From the NCBI GenBank assembly GCA_947311845.1, contig CAMZMU010000075.1, positions 23,473,421 to 23,537,420 of the forward strand: a stretch of 64,000 nucleotides of DNA, read 5' to 3'. This document shows positions 1 to 11,099 of the stretch, one piece after another; position 1 is the first letter of the stretch, and each line of letters begins with the position of its first letter. A program made the position numbers and the translations under genes. The notes below the pieces were generated by a model, which had not been told where the DNA came from, searched no databases, and was given only the letters and a program-made list of their open reading frames with translations. The stretch comes from Poa pratensis. Its lineage: Eukaryota; Streptophyta; Magnoliopsida; Poales; Poaceae.

Positions 1-1199
1 TTGGCCGCGCCCTAGCCAGGTGTGGTGCCCCTGGCCCACCTCAGGCGCTCCCCCTTCGCGTACTTCATCCCCCAGAAACCCTAAGACACGGGGAGTGAGA
101 GAAAATATTCCGCCGCCTCCACGAGGCGGAAACAACAGAGAGAAAAAGCTCTCCGGCAGGGAGAAATCTGCCGGGGAAATTCCTTCCCGGAGGGGGAGAT
201 CATCGCCATCCTCATCGTCATCGCGCTGGACTTCATCGGGATCATCATCATCATCATCTCCACCGCCATCACCACCATCACCGCTGCACCATCTCGTTCC
301 GCTGTAACATCTAGGGCTATACTTTGTTTAGTTCATAGGGGAAACTCTCCCGGTGTTAATTACTCCTTGTGGTTGATGCTATTGAGTTTTATCGGTGAAT
401 TAAAGTATATGTTCAGATGTTATCCATCATTATATCACCTCTGATCATGATCCATATGATGTCTCGTGAGTAGTTCGATTAGTTCTTGAGGACATGGGAG
501 AAGTCACGCTGTTAGTAGTGGAATTATGTTGAGTAATATTTAATGGTTTGATATTTAAGTTGTGGTGCTATTCTTCTAGTGGTGTCGTGTGAACGTCGAC
601 TACATGACACTTCACCTTTATGGGCCTAGAGGAGTGCATTGTGTATTTGGTTGCTAATTGTGGGGTTGCCGGAGTGACAGAAACCTAAACCCCCGTTAGT
701 ATACCGGTGCACAAGGGAGCGTAGGATCTCAGAGTTTAAGGCTGTGGTTAGATTTATCTTAATTACTTTCTTGTAACTGCGGATGCTTGCAAGAGGTATA
801 ATCACAAGTATGTATTAGTCCAAGTAAGGGCGGTGCATTAGCATAGGTTCACCCACACAACACTTATCAAAACAATGAAGATTAATCAACTATGTGAAGC
901 GAAAGCACTTGACTAGAATCCCGTGTGTCCTCAAGAACATTTTGTCATCATAAGTAAACCAACCGGCTTGTCCTTTGCTCTAAAAAGGATTGGGCCACTC
1001 GCTGCAATTATTATTACTGTCTTTTACTTACTGCATTTTATTTACCTGCTATATCAAAAACCCCTAAAAACTTGTCTGCTAGCATTTACAGTGAAACCTT
1101 TACCGAAACTCCTTGTCAGCACCTTCTGCTCCTCGTTGGGTTCGACACTCTTATTTATCGAAAGTACTACGATACACCCCCTATACTTGTGGGTCATCA
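1..1199 (+). repeat. 5' LTR of the Athila-like element (3' part only)
   Basis: Aligns base for base with 8906-10105. I see only four differences, all small indels: a GA dinucleotide near 142, one ATC unit near 255, one base near 418 and one base near 1032. No substitution was noticed. It ends in GGGTCATCA. It contains a histidine-codon-like ATC/CAC microsatellite (about 240-290) and short open frames that are LTR sequence, not genes. Confidence 0.92.
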
Positions 1200-1210
1200 A
1201 GACTATTTTC

Positions 1211-1228
1211 TGGCGCCGTTGCCGGGGA
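1211..1228 (+). promoter_or_regulatory. Primer-binding site, tRNA-Asp type
   Basis: TGGCGCCGTTGCCGGGGA lies 11 bases after the LTR end. It is complementary to the 3' end of plant tRNA-Asp(GTC), the classic Athila primer. The same site occurs in reverse at 44542-44559 in the second Athila-like element. Confidence 0.9.
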
Positions 1229-1314
1229 GTGAAGCGCTATTGGTGAGTGGAATTGGTAAGGGAAACTTTTACTGTAGGTGCTATTTTTATTTCTGCTTGC
1301 TACTTTATTTTATC

Positions 1315-2637
1315 ATGGAGAGATCTCCATTTGAATCCCTGTTTGGAAATACTACTACCACTGCTACGGTAGTAGAAGAGGAACCACCTGATCAAGTAAT
1401 TCCATTTAAAATACCTATGAAAATTGTTGAACGAGTTACGAATAACCGCTATGCAGGAGATGGAACTGTCCCTCCTGGGGATCATTTGCTATTTATTCAT
1501 GAATTATGCGAGTTGTTCAAGTGTGCAGGTATTTCAATGGAAGAGGTCAAGAAGAAATTGTTTTCTATATCGTTGACTGGTAAAGCTGCAAAATGGTATA
1601 GGATGCTGAAAAATGGGCGTTCTATTGGCTGGGAGGAGATTGTGCCTCTCTTTTATTCTAAATTTTATCCTCCTAGTGAAATTCATCAAGATCGGAATCA
1701 TATATATAATTTTTGGCCTCATGATGGAGAAAGTATTGCCCAAGCGTGGGGGAGATTGAAATCATTAATGCTCAAATGCCCCATTCATGAGCTTCCTGGT
1801 AATGTTGTTATTGATAACTTCTATGCAAGGCTTTCTCTTCAAGATAAAACTCTATTGGATACCTCTTGTGCTGGATCATTTACGCGTAATAAAGAGGAAG
1901 TTAAATGGGACCTTCTTGATCGGATTGAGGAAAATACTGAAGGATGGGAGAACGACAAAGGTAGAGAATCAGGTATAAAGTATGATTACGAATGCATTAA
2001 AACTTTTATGAATACTGATAATTTTCGTAATCTCTATGATATGTATGGTCTTGATTCTCAAGTTATTGCAAACTGTTACAAGGCTTTTGCCTCTTATCTT
2101 GATGTTCCTAAAGAAAGTTGCAATAAGTATCATTTGCCTTACAAAGATAATACTAATTCTGCCAATATTAAAAACATTGAAGTTCATACAGTTGATCGTA
2201 TCTTGCCAGAACCTTATATTGAGAAACCACCTTTTCCTGTTAAAATTAGGGAACATTCTATCATAGCTAGTGTGGTTAATAAAAGTGCAAAGAAAGCTTT
2301 AGAACCTGCTGAACAAATAGCGGTTGAACCCACAATAGCAATAGTAAAGGATTTGGTAACTGAAAATGTAGAAGGAGGACATATTATCTTTTGTGAAGAT
2401 GCCTCTAATATTGTTTCACATCCCAGTAGAGCTAGGAAAACAAGTGTTCCTGTGCTTTCAGTCAAAATAGGAGAACATTGCTATTATGGTTTATGTGATA
2501 TTGGTGCAAGTTCTAGTGCTATTCCTTTTGATCTTTATAAAGAAATTATGCATGAAATTGGTCCTTGCGAACTTGAGGAGATTGATGTGGTTATTCAGCT
2601 TGCTAATAGAGAAACTATCTCCCAATTGGTATTGTGA
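1315..2637 (+). CDS. Gag-protease polyprotein, truncated by frameshift
   Basis: 440 codons from the first ATG after the primer site; the open frame runs back into the LTR but that part is not expected to be translated. Residues about 35-215 are a retrotransposon Gag domain (capsid-like, with the aromatic KFYPPSE segment typical of Athila-type Gag). No CCHC zinc knuckle is visible. Near residue 390 is the aspartic protease active site, here C-D-I-G-A-S-S. The frame ends in a TGA inside the protease, just after QLANRE, where the matching sequence continues in another frame. This supports a 1-base indel near 2620-2630. It is the longest intact frame of the element. Confidence 0.85.
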   Translation: MERSPFESLFGNTTTTATVVEEEPPDQVIPFKIPMKIVERVTNNRYAGDGTVPPGDHLLFIHELCELFKCAGISMEEVKKKLFSISLTGKAAKWYRMLKNGRSIGWEEIVPLFYSKFYPPSEIHQDRNHIYNFWPHDGESIAQAWGRLKSLMLKCPIHELPGNVVIDNFYARLSLQDKTLLDTSCAGSFTRNKEEVKWDLLDRIEENTEGWENDKGRESGIKYDYECIKTFMNTDNFRNLYDMYGLDSQVIANCYKAFASYLDVPKESCNKYHLPYKDNTNSANIKNIEVHTVDRILPEPYIEKPPFPVKIREHSIIASVVNKSAKKALEPAEQIAVEPTIAIVKDLVTENVEGGHIIFCEDASNIVSHPSRARKTSVPVLSVKIGEHCYYGLCDIGASSSAIPFDLYKEIMHEIGPCELEEIDVVIQLANRETISQLVL

Positions 2638-5600
2638 GAGATGTTGAAGTTTTATGTGGTAAGACTAAATACCCTGCTGATTTTCTAGTACTTGGTTCTG
2701 TTGCTAGTAAAGCTTGTCCCATTATTTTTGGTAGGCCTTTCTTGAATACATGTGGTGCATTATAGATTGTAAGAAAGAGAAAATTTACACTAAATTTAAT
2801 GGAGAATCTTATGAGTTTAATTTCTCTAAGTTTGGTAAACAACTTTATGAAACTGAATTACCTAATGAGAATCAAATTGAACAACTTGCTTCTATTGCTG
2901 TTGCTCCTAACAATGCCTTGCAGCAATTCATGGAGGAACACGAAAGTGAAGTATTTATGGAGGAGAGGAATGAGATTGACAATGCCTTTCTTCGTCAACC
3001 ACCAATACTTAAGCATAATTTGCCTGTGGAAGATTTGGGTACCTCAGCGCCTCCTAAGGAAGATCCTGTCTTCGATTTAAAACCGTTACCTGATAATCTT
3101 AAGTATGTTTATCTTGATGAAAGGAAAGTATATCCTGTTATTATTAGTTCTAAACTTTCAGGTAATGAAGAAGCAAGGTATTAGAAGTACTAAAGAAACA
3201 TCGAGGAGCTATGGGATACACTTTGGATGATTTAAAGGGGATTTCTCCTACTATATGTCAACATGCCATCAACATTGAACCCGATGCAAAACCTGTTGTT
3301 GAGCATCAGCGTCGCTTGATCCCTAAGATGAAAGAAGTGGTAAGAAATGAGGTATTAAAACTTCTTGATGCTGGTATAATTTATCCTATTGCTGATAGTA
3401 GATGGGTAAGTCCTGTGCATTGTGTCCCTAAGAAAGGAGGAGTTACTGTTGTACCAAATGAAAATGATGAACTTATTCCTCAAAGAGTAGTAGTTGGGAT
3501 ATAGGATGTGCATTGATTTTAGAAAGGTCAATAAAGTAACTAAGAAAGATCATTATCCTTTGCCTTTTATTGATCAAATGTTAGAAAGGTTGTCTAAGAA
3601 AACCCATTTTTGTTTCCTTGATGGTTATTCTGGATTCTCACAAATTGCTGTTAAAGCACAAGATCAAGAGAAAACTACTTTTACTTGTCCTTATGGAACT
3701 TATGCTTATAGACGTATGCCTTTTGGTTTGTGTAATGCTCCTGCTACGTTCCAAAGATGCATGTCTGCTATTTTTCATGGTTTTTGTGAAGAAATTGTGG
3801 AAGTATTCATGGACGATTTTTCCGTCTACGGAACTTCCTTTGATAATTGCTTGCACAATCTTGATAAAGTTTTGCAGAGATGTGAGGAGACAAATCTTGT
3901 TCTTAATTGGGAGAAATGTCATTTCATGGTTAATGAAGGAATTGTCCTAGGGCACAAAATTTCTGAAAGAGGTATTGAAGTGGACAGAGCTAAAGTTGAA
4001 GCAATCGAGAAAATGCCCTGTCCAAGGGATGTGAAAGGTATCCGTAGTATTCTCGGTCATGCCGGTTTTTATAGGAGGTTTATTAAAGATTTCTCTAAAA
4101 TTTCAAAACCCCTCACTAATCTTCTTCAAAAAGATGTACCTTTTGTTTTTGATGATGATTGCAAGGAAGCTTTTGAAACTCTAAAAAAGCTTTAATCACA
4201 GCTCCTGTTGTTCAACCTCCTGATTGGACTTTACCTTTTGAAATAATGTGTGATGCTAGTGATTTTGCTGTAGGAGCTGTTCTTGGACAGCGGGTAGACA
4301 AGAAGTTAAATGTTATTCATTATGCTAGTAAAACACTTGATGCCGCTCAAAAGAATTATGCTACTACTGAAAAGGAATTTTTAGCAGTTGTTTTTGCTTG
4401 TGATAAATTTAGACCTTATATTGTTGATTCAAAAGTTACTATTCACACTGATCATGCTGCTATTAGATACCTTATGGAAAAGAAAGATGCTAAGCCTAGG
4501 CTCATAAGATGGGTACTTTACTGCAAGAATTTGATTTACATTGTAGATAGGAAAGGTGCTGAAAATCCTGTTGCTGATAATTTGTCTAGATTAGAAAACA
4601 TTTCAGATGATCCTATACCTGTTAATGATAGTTTTCCAAATGAACAATTGGCTGCGATAAAGGTAAGCTCACGCGAAAGTCCTTGGTATGCTGATTATGC
4701 TAATTTTATTGTTGCCAAGTATTTGCCTCCGACCTTTACAGCTCAGCAAAGAAGAAAGTTCTTTTATGATTTGAGGCATTATTTTTGGGATGACCCACAT
4801 TTGTATAAAGAAGGAGTAGATGGCATTATGCGAAGATGTGTTCCTGAGTATGAACAGAAAGAAATATTGAGCAAATGCCATGGAAGTGCTTATGGAGGAC
4901 ATCACGCTGGAGATAGAACTGCGCAAAAGGTTCTACAATCAGGTTTTTATTGGCCTACCCTTTTTAGAGATGCTAGAAAATTTGTTTTATCATGTGATGA
5001 ATGTCAAAGAGTAGGTAACATTAGTAGACGTAATGAAATGCCTATGAATTATTCTCTTGTTATTGAACCTTTCGACTGTTGGGGATTTGACTTTATGGGT
5101 CCTTTTCCTTCCTCAAATGGTTATACTCATATACTTGTTGCTGTTGATTATGTTACTAAATGGGTAGAAGCTATACCAACTTCTAGTGCTGATGGTGAGA
5201 CATCATTAAAAATGCTTAAAGATATTATCTTCCCTAGGTTTGGTGTGCCTAGATATCTCATGACTGATGGGGTTCTCATTTTATTCATGGTGCTTTTAGA
5301 AAAACTCTAGCTAAGTATGATGTTAATCATAGAATTGCTTCACCATATCATCCCCAAACAAGTGGTCAAGTAGAATTGTCAAATAGAGAGATTAAGTCTA
5401 TTTTGCAAAAGACTGTTAATAAATCTAGAAAAAATTGGTCTAAAAAGCTTAACGATGCTTTGTGGGCTTATAGAACTGCTTATAAAAATCCTATGGGAAT
5501 GTCTCCTTACAAAATGGTTTATGGAAAAGCTTGTCATTTGCCTTAGAATTAGAACATAAAGCCTATTGGGCGGTGAAAGAACTTAATAGAGACTTTAAAC

Positions 5601-5958
5601 TTGCCGGTAAAAAGAGATTGCTTAATTTGAATTCTTTAGATGAATGGAGAAATGCAGCTTATGAAAATGCTAGGCTCTTTAAAGAGAAAGTTAAGCAATG
5701 GCATGATAGAAGAATTCTTAAGAGAGAATTTAACGTAGGTGAAAAAGTTTTATTGTATAGGTCTCGTCTCAGATTTTTTGCAGGAAAATTACTTTCAAAA
5801 TGGGAAGGACCTTATATCATGAGGAGGTCTATCGCTCAGGTGCGATTAAAATCAATTCACTAGATGGGGACAGACCACAAGTGGTTAATGGTCAAAGACT
5901 CAAGCATTACATTTCTGGAGATTCTTATAATGAAGATGTTGATTTATCAAAGTGGTAA
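2638..5958 (+). pseudogene. Broken pol: protease end, RT, RNase H, integrase
   Basis: Continuous similarity to an Athila-type Pol, but spread over all three frames. Frame changes lie near 2625, 2758, 3180, 3496, 4190, 5270, 5543 and 5850. Segments: protease tail with GRPFLNT (about 2735); RT 3494-4195 with FMDDF as the catalytic YxDD equivalent; RNase H from about 4246 with CDASDFAVG, TEKEF and HTDHAAIRY; integrase zinc finger (H-H, then CDEC at about 4993-5004) and core with the first two acidic residues in GFDFMG and MTDG; the third (QVELSNREI) is in the next frame. At 4510-4550 two small losses shift the frame and restore it. The matching frame ends in TAA at 5956. No functional Pol can be made. 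Confidence 0.9.
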
Positions 5959-6399
5959 CTCCAGAGGATTTTATAAAAAGTCAAATTCAGACAACTGCAA
6001 AAGCTGATTTGGAATAGGTAACAGTTTCGGTAAGAAAAAGTTCGCGATTTACTTTTCAACTAAATATTTGTTGTTTTTACATAATATGGAAAATTATGAG
6101 TCGGAAAAGGGTAGGAAACGGTGCCCGAGGGCACCACACCACCCCTGGGCGCGGGCCCCACCCTGGCCGCGCCGTGGGTGCGTGTGGGCACCTCGGAGCC
6201 CGTCTCCGACCCCGTTTCGTCCTGTACCTTCCTTTTGTCGTAAAACTTTTTGCTATATAATCACCCGGATCTCCCGAGGTCCGTATATCGTGTTTTCGTC
6301 GAGTTTTGTTTCGAGCTGTTTTCTGCCAGGAACTATTTCGGATTTAGAGCGCCATGGTCTTCTCCAACGACAACGAGAGCAAGGAGGGTGGAGGACATC

Positions 6400-6885
6400 A
6401 TGGACCAGAGGATCGAGGAGGAGGTCAAGAGCGAAACCGATGATGAAGTAGAGGAAGACTCAACTCCACGTCCTCGCGCTACTATTGCAAGCATCGGGGT
6501 GACTGCCAACCCTTTCAATCCTGTGAAGAACCTGAACATGGGTGGTGAGGCATCGCGTCATGCCTTTGCACCCAAGACACTCGCCTCAAACTCCAGTAAC
6601 CCTTTCCATACCCTCATCCATAAGTATCAATTTGAGAGAGTTCCGGAGATGGAGTTGCCTACTTGTTGGGATATAGATCGATCTAACAATGCAGGAAAAG
6701 AAAGCCCTAAGTCCAGTGAGAAGTGGGGAAACAATTCCAAGAGCTGGGATTCACCTTCTGACCAGTTCATGAACCGCATCGAACACAATTCGGAGATGAT
6801 CCGCATCCTCACATACAAGATAGATGAATTGAAGGATTTGGTCGAGAAGCTCATTAGGGAGTCGCCACCAAGAGATCAAGCCTAA
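6400..6885 (+). CDS. ORF of unknown function between pol and 3' LTR
   Basis: 161 residues, intact, in the place where some Athila elements carry an env-like gene. I do not recognise it. The N-terminal 30 residues are strongly acidic (EEEVKSETDDEVEED); the middle is Ser/Asn/Pro rich; the C-terminal ~30 residues (FMNRIEHNSEMIRILTYKID onward) have a heptad pattern that suggests a coiled coil. There is no signal peptide or membrane segment, so it is not env-like in any visible sense. An alternative start at 6354 (MVFSNDNESKEG...) is in another frame and stops after about 29 codons, so the ancestral protein may have started there before a frameshift. Confidence 0.5.
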   Translation: MDQRIEEEVKSETDDEVEEDSTPRPRATIASIGVTANPFNPVKNLNMGGEASRHAFAPKTLASNSSNPFHTLIHKYQFERVPEMELPTCWDIDRSNNAGKESPKSSEKWGNNSKSWDSPSDQFMNRIEHNSEMIRILTYKIDELKDLVEKLIRESPPRDQA

Positions 6886-6901
6886 ATCGTCAAGGGGTAA
6901 T

Positions 6902-6939
6902 GGCACTCCCTTGGCTTGTTCCAAGCTTGGGGGAGTGCC
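6902..6939 (+). other. Inverted repeat around a polypurine-like tract
   Basis: GGCACTCCC (6902-6910) pairs with GGGAGTGCC (6931-6939); inner bases TTGGCTTG and CCAAGC extend the pairing. It begins 17 bases after the stop of the 161-residue ORF and contains an AAGCTTGGGGGAG purine tract like the true one before the 3' LTR. Role unknown. Confidence 0.6.
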
Positions 6940-7382
6940 CAGTATCATCTTTATCCTTTCGTTTTTATAATTTCGTGGTCATATCATGAGTAGAGAAGTT
7001 ATCTTATAAGATGGTTTGCGATGTGGAGTGTCAATCCTTTAGTTATCCATGTATCCGTTGGTTTGAGTGTGTCTTTGTTCAGAATATTAATGAGAAGTTC
7101 CACCTTTACTTTCGGTACATTTTATTTTAGCCTGCAATCTTCTTTATGTGCTGATCTTGCCATTAGTATTGACGCCACTTTTGGGTACATTAAGTAAATT
7201 ATATTAGTTGTGGCAAACTTAGTATTGGTCATTAGCAACAATACCATGAAAACTTAAGTAGAAGGAGGGAATTACATGCAAAAATATTATCCCTTTATCT
7301 TTCTTTCTTGCTAGCCAATAAGATTAGTATTCTTTGAGTTAAAACATTTGTGCTTACAGGGAAGATAGCATGGTTGCTTCTA

Positions 7383-7589
7383 TTACATATATATTTGTGT
7401 GTATCCCCCAACTTTTATGCTTGCACATGACCTTGCTAGCCTTAACCACCGTACTGAGAGGGAATGCTTCTCGTGCATCCAAATCCTTGAGCCAAACCCA
7501 TGCCATTTGTGTCCACCATAACTACCTATATGTGGTATTTCTTTGCCACTCCAAGTAAATTTTTCATGTGCTACCTTTAAATTATTCAA
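7383..7589 (-). other. Antisense conserved ORF B (copy 1, decayed)
   Basis: Read on the minus strand, antisense to the retrotransposon. It opens with LKVAHEKFTWSGKEIPHIGS and continues YGGHKWHGF, nearly identical to the + strand ORF at 40693-40923 in the second Athila-like element. After WHGF one T is missing here relative to the other copy, so the end is out of frame. No ATG opens it (the frame begins at a TTG), so any protein would need an upstream exon. Function unknown. Confidence 0.45.
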
Positions 7590-7767
7590 AATGTTATTAT
7601 TCCCTTTTGTGTCAATGTTTACTAGCTCATGAGGAAGTAGTGTGGTTATCCTTTATTCTACTTGTCAAACAGACTTTACACCTGGACTAGTGGCATATAC
7701 ATCCGCTTATCCAATAACTTGCAAAAAGAGCTGGCAACGGGATGCCCAGTCCCAATTAATTACAACT

Positions 7768-7977
7768 TTAACGCTTAATTCTCTTCACACTTTTGCCCTG
7801 AATTATCAGTAAGCATGACAAACAGTGAAATATCTGCGTGTGTAAACCAAAGAGAAAGAGGGATGATCTGCCTTGCTGGTAGAAATAACGTCCTTCATGG
7901 GAGCCGCTCTTAAAAGTCTGTTTGACAGGGAGAATACTGTTTTCACCCGCTACCATTCGTTGACAATTAACAAACAC
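7768..7977 (-). other. Antisense conserved ORF A (copy 1)
   Basis: 69 codons on the minus strand. The core QTFKSGSHEGRYFYQQGR then SSLF is identical to the + strand ORF at 40306-40506. It lies upstream of ORF B in the antisense direction, with about 180 bases between, so the two could be exons of one antisense transcript (inference). Whether protein or DNA sequence is conserved cannot be settled from two copies. Confidence 0.45.
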
Positions 7978-8585
7978 CTCTCAAAACTTAATTTTTGCTC
8001 TCTATATGATTTCAAAAACTTAAAAGCTCTAGCACATGACTTAATCCCTGCTTCCCTCTGCGAAGGGCCTTTCTTTTACTTTTCATGTTGAGTCAGTACA
8101 CCTATTTCCTTCTTCCTTGAGCAAGCATTTGAGTTGTTGTGATTCAACCATATATATCATTAATATTGTCAATCATGTCTTTATCCTTCTTGTCTTAGCA
8201 CAAAGACTTTTGCCTCTAAGAATATAGCTTTGCAAGTTATCAATGACTGTAAAGAAGGTGTGATAATTGAGTGTGGAAGTTCTGCAATATAAGCTCTAAT
8301 ATAAAGACTCCTTTCGAAAGATAAGTATTGATTGCTTATTGTTCTATGACCAAGAATGAAGTGTGCCATTACTAATCTATAATTTCCTTCGTGTATTTTT
8401 ATTGTGGTTGTTTCACTACTCATGTTCAAGTTAGGTTATATGAAGAGTAGTTTGTTTAAAATGAGTTGTGTTGTTTAGTAATTACTGATGCTTCTTGTCC
8501 GTATTCTTTATTATCGACGCTTCACTCCATAAACTTTTGTTCTAGTTTACTGAGCTCAGCTTTCGCTTGGGGACAAGCGAGGTCT

Positions 8586-8599
8586 AAGCTTGGGGGGGT
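8586..8599 (+). promoter_or_regulatory. Polypurine tract of Athila-like element 1
   Basis: AAGCTTGGGGGGGT directly precedes the TGATACG start of the 3' LTR, the place and composition expected for the plus-strand primer. Confidence 0.85.
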
Positions 8600-10105
8600 T
8601 GATACGTCCATTTTGCATCACTATTTTATAGCATAATTTACTGTTATTCAATGATATATTTCATATTAAGAGGAGTTACTTATGTTATTTTGTCTTATTT
8701 TGCATGTTTGATGATCATTGGATAATTAACTGCCGGAGTCAGATTTCAGCTGGAAAAAGCACGTCAAGGCACTATATTTCTGGAGCACTAAAAATATTTC
8801 CGAGAAGACAGATGTTCCTATTTTATCAGAAGATGGACTAAGCCAAAAGGGGAGGCTGAGATGGGCCAGGAGGGGCCCACACCACCCCTGGGCGCGGGGC
8901 CCACCTTGGCCGCGCCCTAGCCAGGTGTGGTGCCCCTGGCCCACCTCAGGCGCTCCCCCTTCGCGTACTTCATCCCCCAGAAACCCTAAGACACGGGGAG
9001 TGAGAGAAAATATTCCGCCGCCTCCACGAGGCGGAAACAACAGAGAGAGAAAAAGCTCTCCGGCAGGGAGAAATCTGCCGGGGAAATTCCTTCCCGGAGG
9101 GGGAGATCATCGCCATCCTCATCGTCATCGCGCTGGACTTCATCGGGATCATCATCATCATCTCCACCGCCATCACCACCATCACCGCTGCACCATCTCG
9201 TTCCGCTGTAACATCTAGGGCTATACTTTGTTTAGTTCATAGGGGAAACTCTCCCGGTGTTAATTACTCCTTGTGGTTGATGCTATTGAGTTTTATCGGT
9301 GAATTAAAGTATATGTTCAGATCGTTATCCATCATTATATCACCTCTGATCATGATCCATATGATGTCTCGTGAGTAGTTCGATTAGTTCTTGAGGACAT
9401 GGGAGAAGTCACGCTGTTAGTAGTGGAATTATGTTGAGTAATATTTAATGGTTTGATATTTAAGTTGTGGTGCTATTCTTCTAGTGGTGTCGTGTGAACG
9501 TCGACTACATGACACTTCACCTTTATGGGCCTAGAGGAGTGCATTGTGTATTTGGTTGCTAATTGTGGGGTTGCCGGAGTGACAGAAACCTAAACCCCCG
9601 TTAGTATACCGGTGCACAAGGGAGCGTAGGATCTCAGAGTTTAAGGCTGTGGTTAGATTTATCTTAATTACTTTCTTGTAACTGCGGATGCTTGCAAGAG
9701 GTATAATCACAAGTATGTATTAGTCCAAGTAAGGGCGGTGCATTAGCATAGGTTCACCCACACAACACTTATCAAAACAATGAAGATTAATCAACTATGT
9801 GAAGCGAAAGCACTTGACTAGAATCCCGTGTGTCCTCAAGAACATTTTGTCATCATAAGTAAACCAACCGGCTTGTCCTTTGCTCTAAAAAGGATTGGGC
9901 CACTCGCTGCAATTATTATTACTGTCTTTTACTTACTTGCATTTTATTTACCTGCTATATCAAAAACCCCTAAAAACTTGTCTGCTAGCATTTACAGTGA
10001 AACCTTTACCGAAACTCCTTGTCAGCACCTTCTGCTCCTCGTTGGGTTCGACACTCTTATTTATCGAAAGTACTACGATACACCCCCTATACTTGTGGGT
10101 CATCA
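8600..10105 (+). repeat. 3' LTR of Athila-like element 1
   Basis: 1506 bp, starts TGATACGTCCATTTTGCATC and ends GGGTCATCA (TG...CA). The segment from 8906 on repeats 1-1199 with four tiny indels. The body (about 8900-9200) holds a GC-rich stretch and an ATC microsatellite, then the AT-rich end. Confidence 0.93.
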
Positions 10106-10624
10106 CACCACCGACAAAGGTACCAAGCTCGGAAAAAAGCCAAACTTGGGGGAGTACGTGTTCTTATCCCTGACATATTGCACCTTTGTATCTTAGTTAT
10201 ATATCTATTTGCGTTTCTTTTGATTTCGTTCTTTCATTTTCTTAAAGTTTTAAAAATCTGAGAAGATATTTCTATCTTTGCGGCGTCTTTATTTCTTCTT
10301 TGGTTGACCTTTGTTCGCATCATTTTGGTATCTGTTTGCCTCTATTTCTTTTTAATTTGCCCTTATTTTCAGACTCCTCTTTTGTAATATCTTGCAATAT
10401 TTTTTAATAAAAGAGGAAACATATTTCAATTTCCTTATTTTCTTTGTTGTAACCACTTAAACACACTAATAGGGTTAATCACACTAAAGAGACACAAAAT
10501 ATTATGTTGTTAAAAAACAATGAAGAAGAACAGTAACGGCGGGAAAAATGTGAGCGGGAGGAAGTCTCGGGAAAAAAGGTGAGAAGAGTGGAGGAGAAAG
10601 AGGGCGAGAAGGGAAACTACAATT
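10106..10624. other. Flank of Athila-like element, no gene seen
   Basis: AT-rich. A purine run (AACTTGGGGGAG, about 10143-10154) resembles an Athila polypurine tract and may be the edge of an older interrupted element. The stretch about 10370-10420 has the look of a plant 3'UTR (TTTGTAATATC, AATAAAAGAGG). Nothing else recognisable. Confidence 0.4.
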
Positions 10625-10978
10625 TGCAACTAGTTGCGCCTGCACCCCATTGTCGGATGCCCCACTCGGAATCTTAAAAAATTGTGAAATAAATCATGGA
10701 CATAGATTATGTTGTGTCTTGTGCACCCACAAATTTTCATAAAAAAATATGGCCATATATGACCAGTGCAAAAAAGATAAATGAACTGTGCATAACACAT
10801 GATACTATTCACTTAGATCTTTCTCTTTTTTGCACAGGACACATATGATCATATTTTTGGATAAAACTTTGTTGGTGCACAAGAAAGAACATAATTAATG
10901 TCCATGATTTATTTCGTAATTTTTGAAAACTCGAAGTGGGGCATCGAATAATGGGTTGCGGGTGCAACTAGTTACAAA
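10625..10978. mobile_element. Foldback/MITE-like element with long inverted repeats
   Basis: About 350 bp. The left arm starts GCAACTAGTTGCGCCTGCAC; the right arm ends GGGTGCAACTAGTTAC, its imperfect reverse complement. Pairing continues inward through GATGCCCCACTCGG / CGAAGTGGGGCATC and AATAAATCATGGACAT / ATGTCCATGATTTATT, so arms reach about 100 bp. No coding capacity. The superfamily cannot be assigned, as target duplications are not clear. Confidence 0.7.
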
Positions 10979-11099
10979 ATATTCACACTCGGGCGAGAAT
11001 AAGAAAAGTGAGAAACAGAGAGACGGAAGAGAGAGCGGGAAGATGAAGAACTGTTTCTTAAAAAGTTTTAAAATATATATAAACAATATTTTTTAAATG

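Larger units (their letters stand above)
1..10105 (+). mobile_element. Athila-like Ty3/gypsy LTR retrotransposon (5' end outside window)
   Basis: Nearly complete element: partial 5' LTR (1-1199), tRNA-Asp-type primer site, gag-protease, a broken RT-RNase H-integrase region, a downstream ORF, a long 3' non-coding block, a purine tract and a full 3' LTR (8600-10105). About 305 bp of the 5' LTR lie upstream of base 1, judged from the 3' copy. Domain order PR-RT-RH-IN marks Ty3/gypsy; the primer site and the protein style point to the Athila lineage of grasses (established knowledge; exact family not assigned). The right flank starts CACCA, the expected 5-bp target duplication, but the left partner is off-window. 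Confidence 0.93.

Noticed and set aside
1..307. Serine/histidine-rich ORF at the window start and its copy at 8925-9218
   Set aside because: Both lie in the LTRs and encode an ATC/CAC microsatellite; the frames differ between the copies by small indels.
5959..8599. A retroviral env gene in the Athila-like element
   Set aside because: No signal peptide, membrane segment or cleavage motif in any frame downstream of pol.
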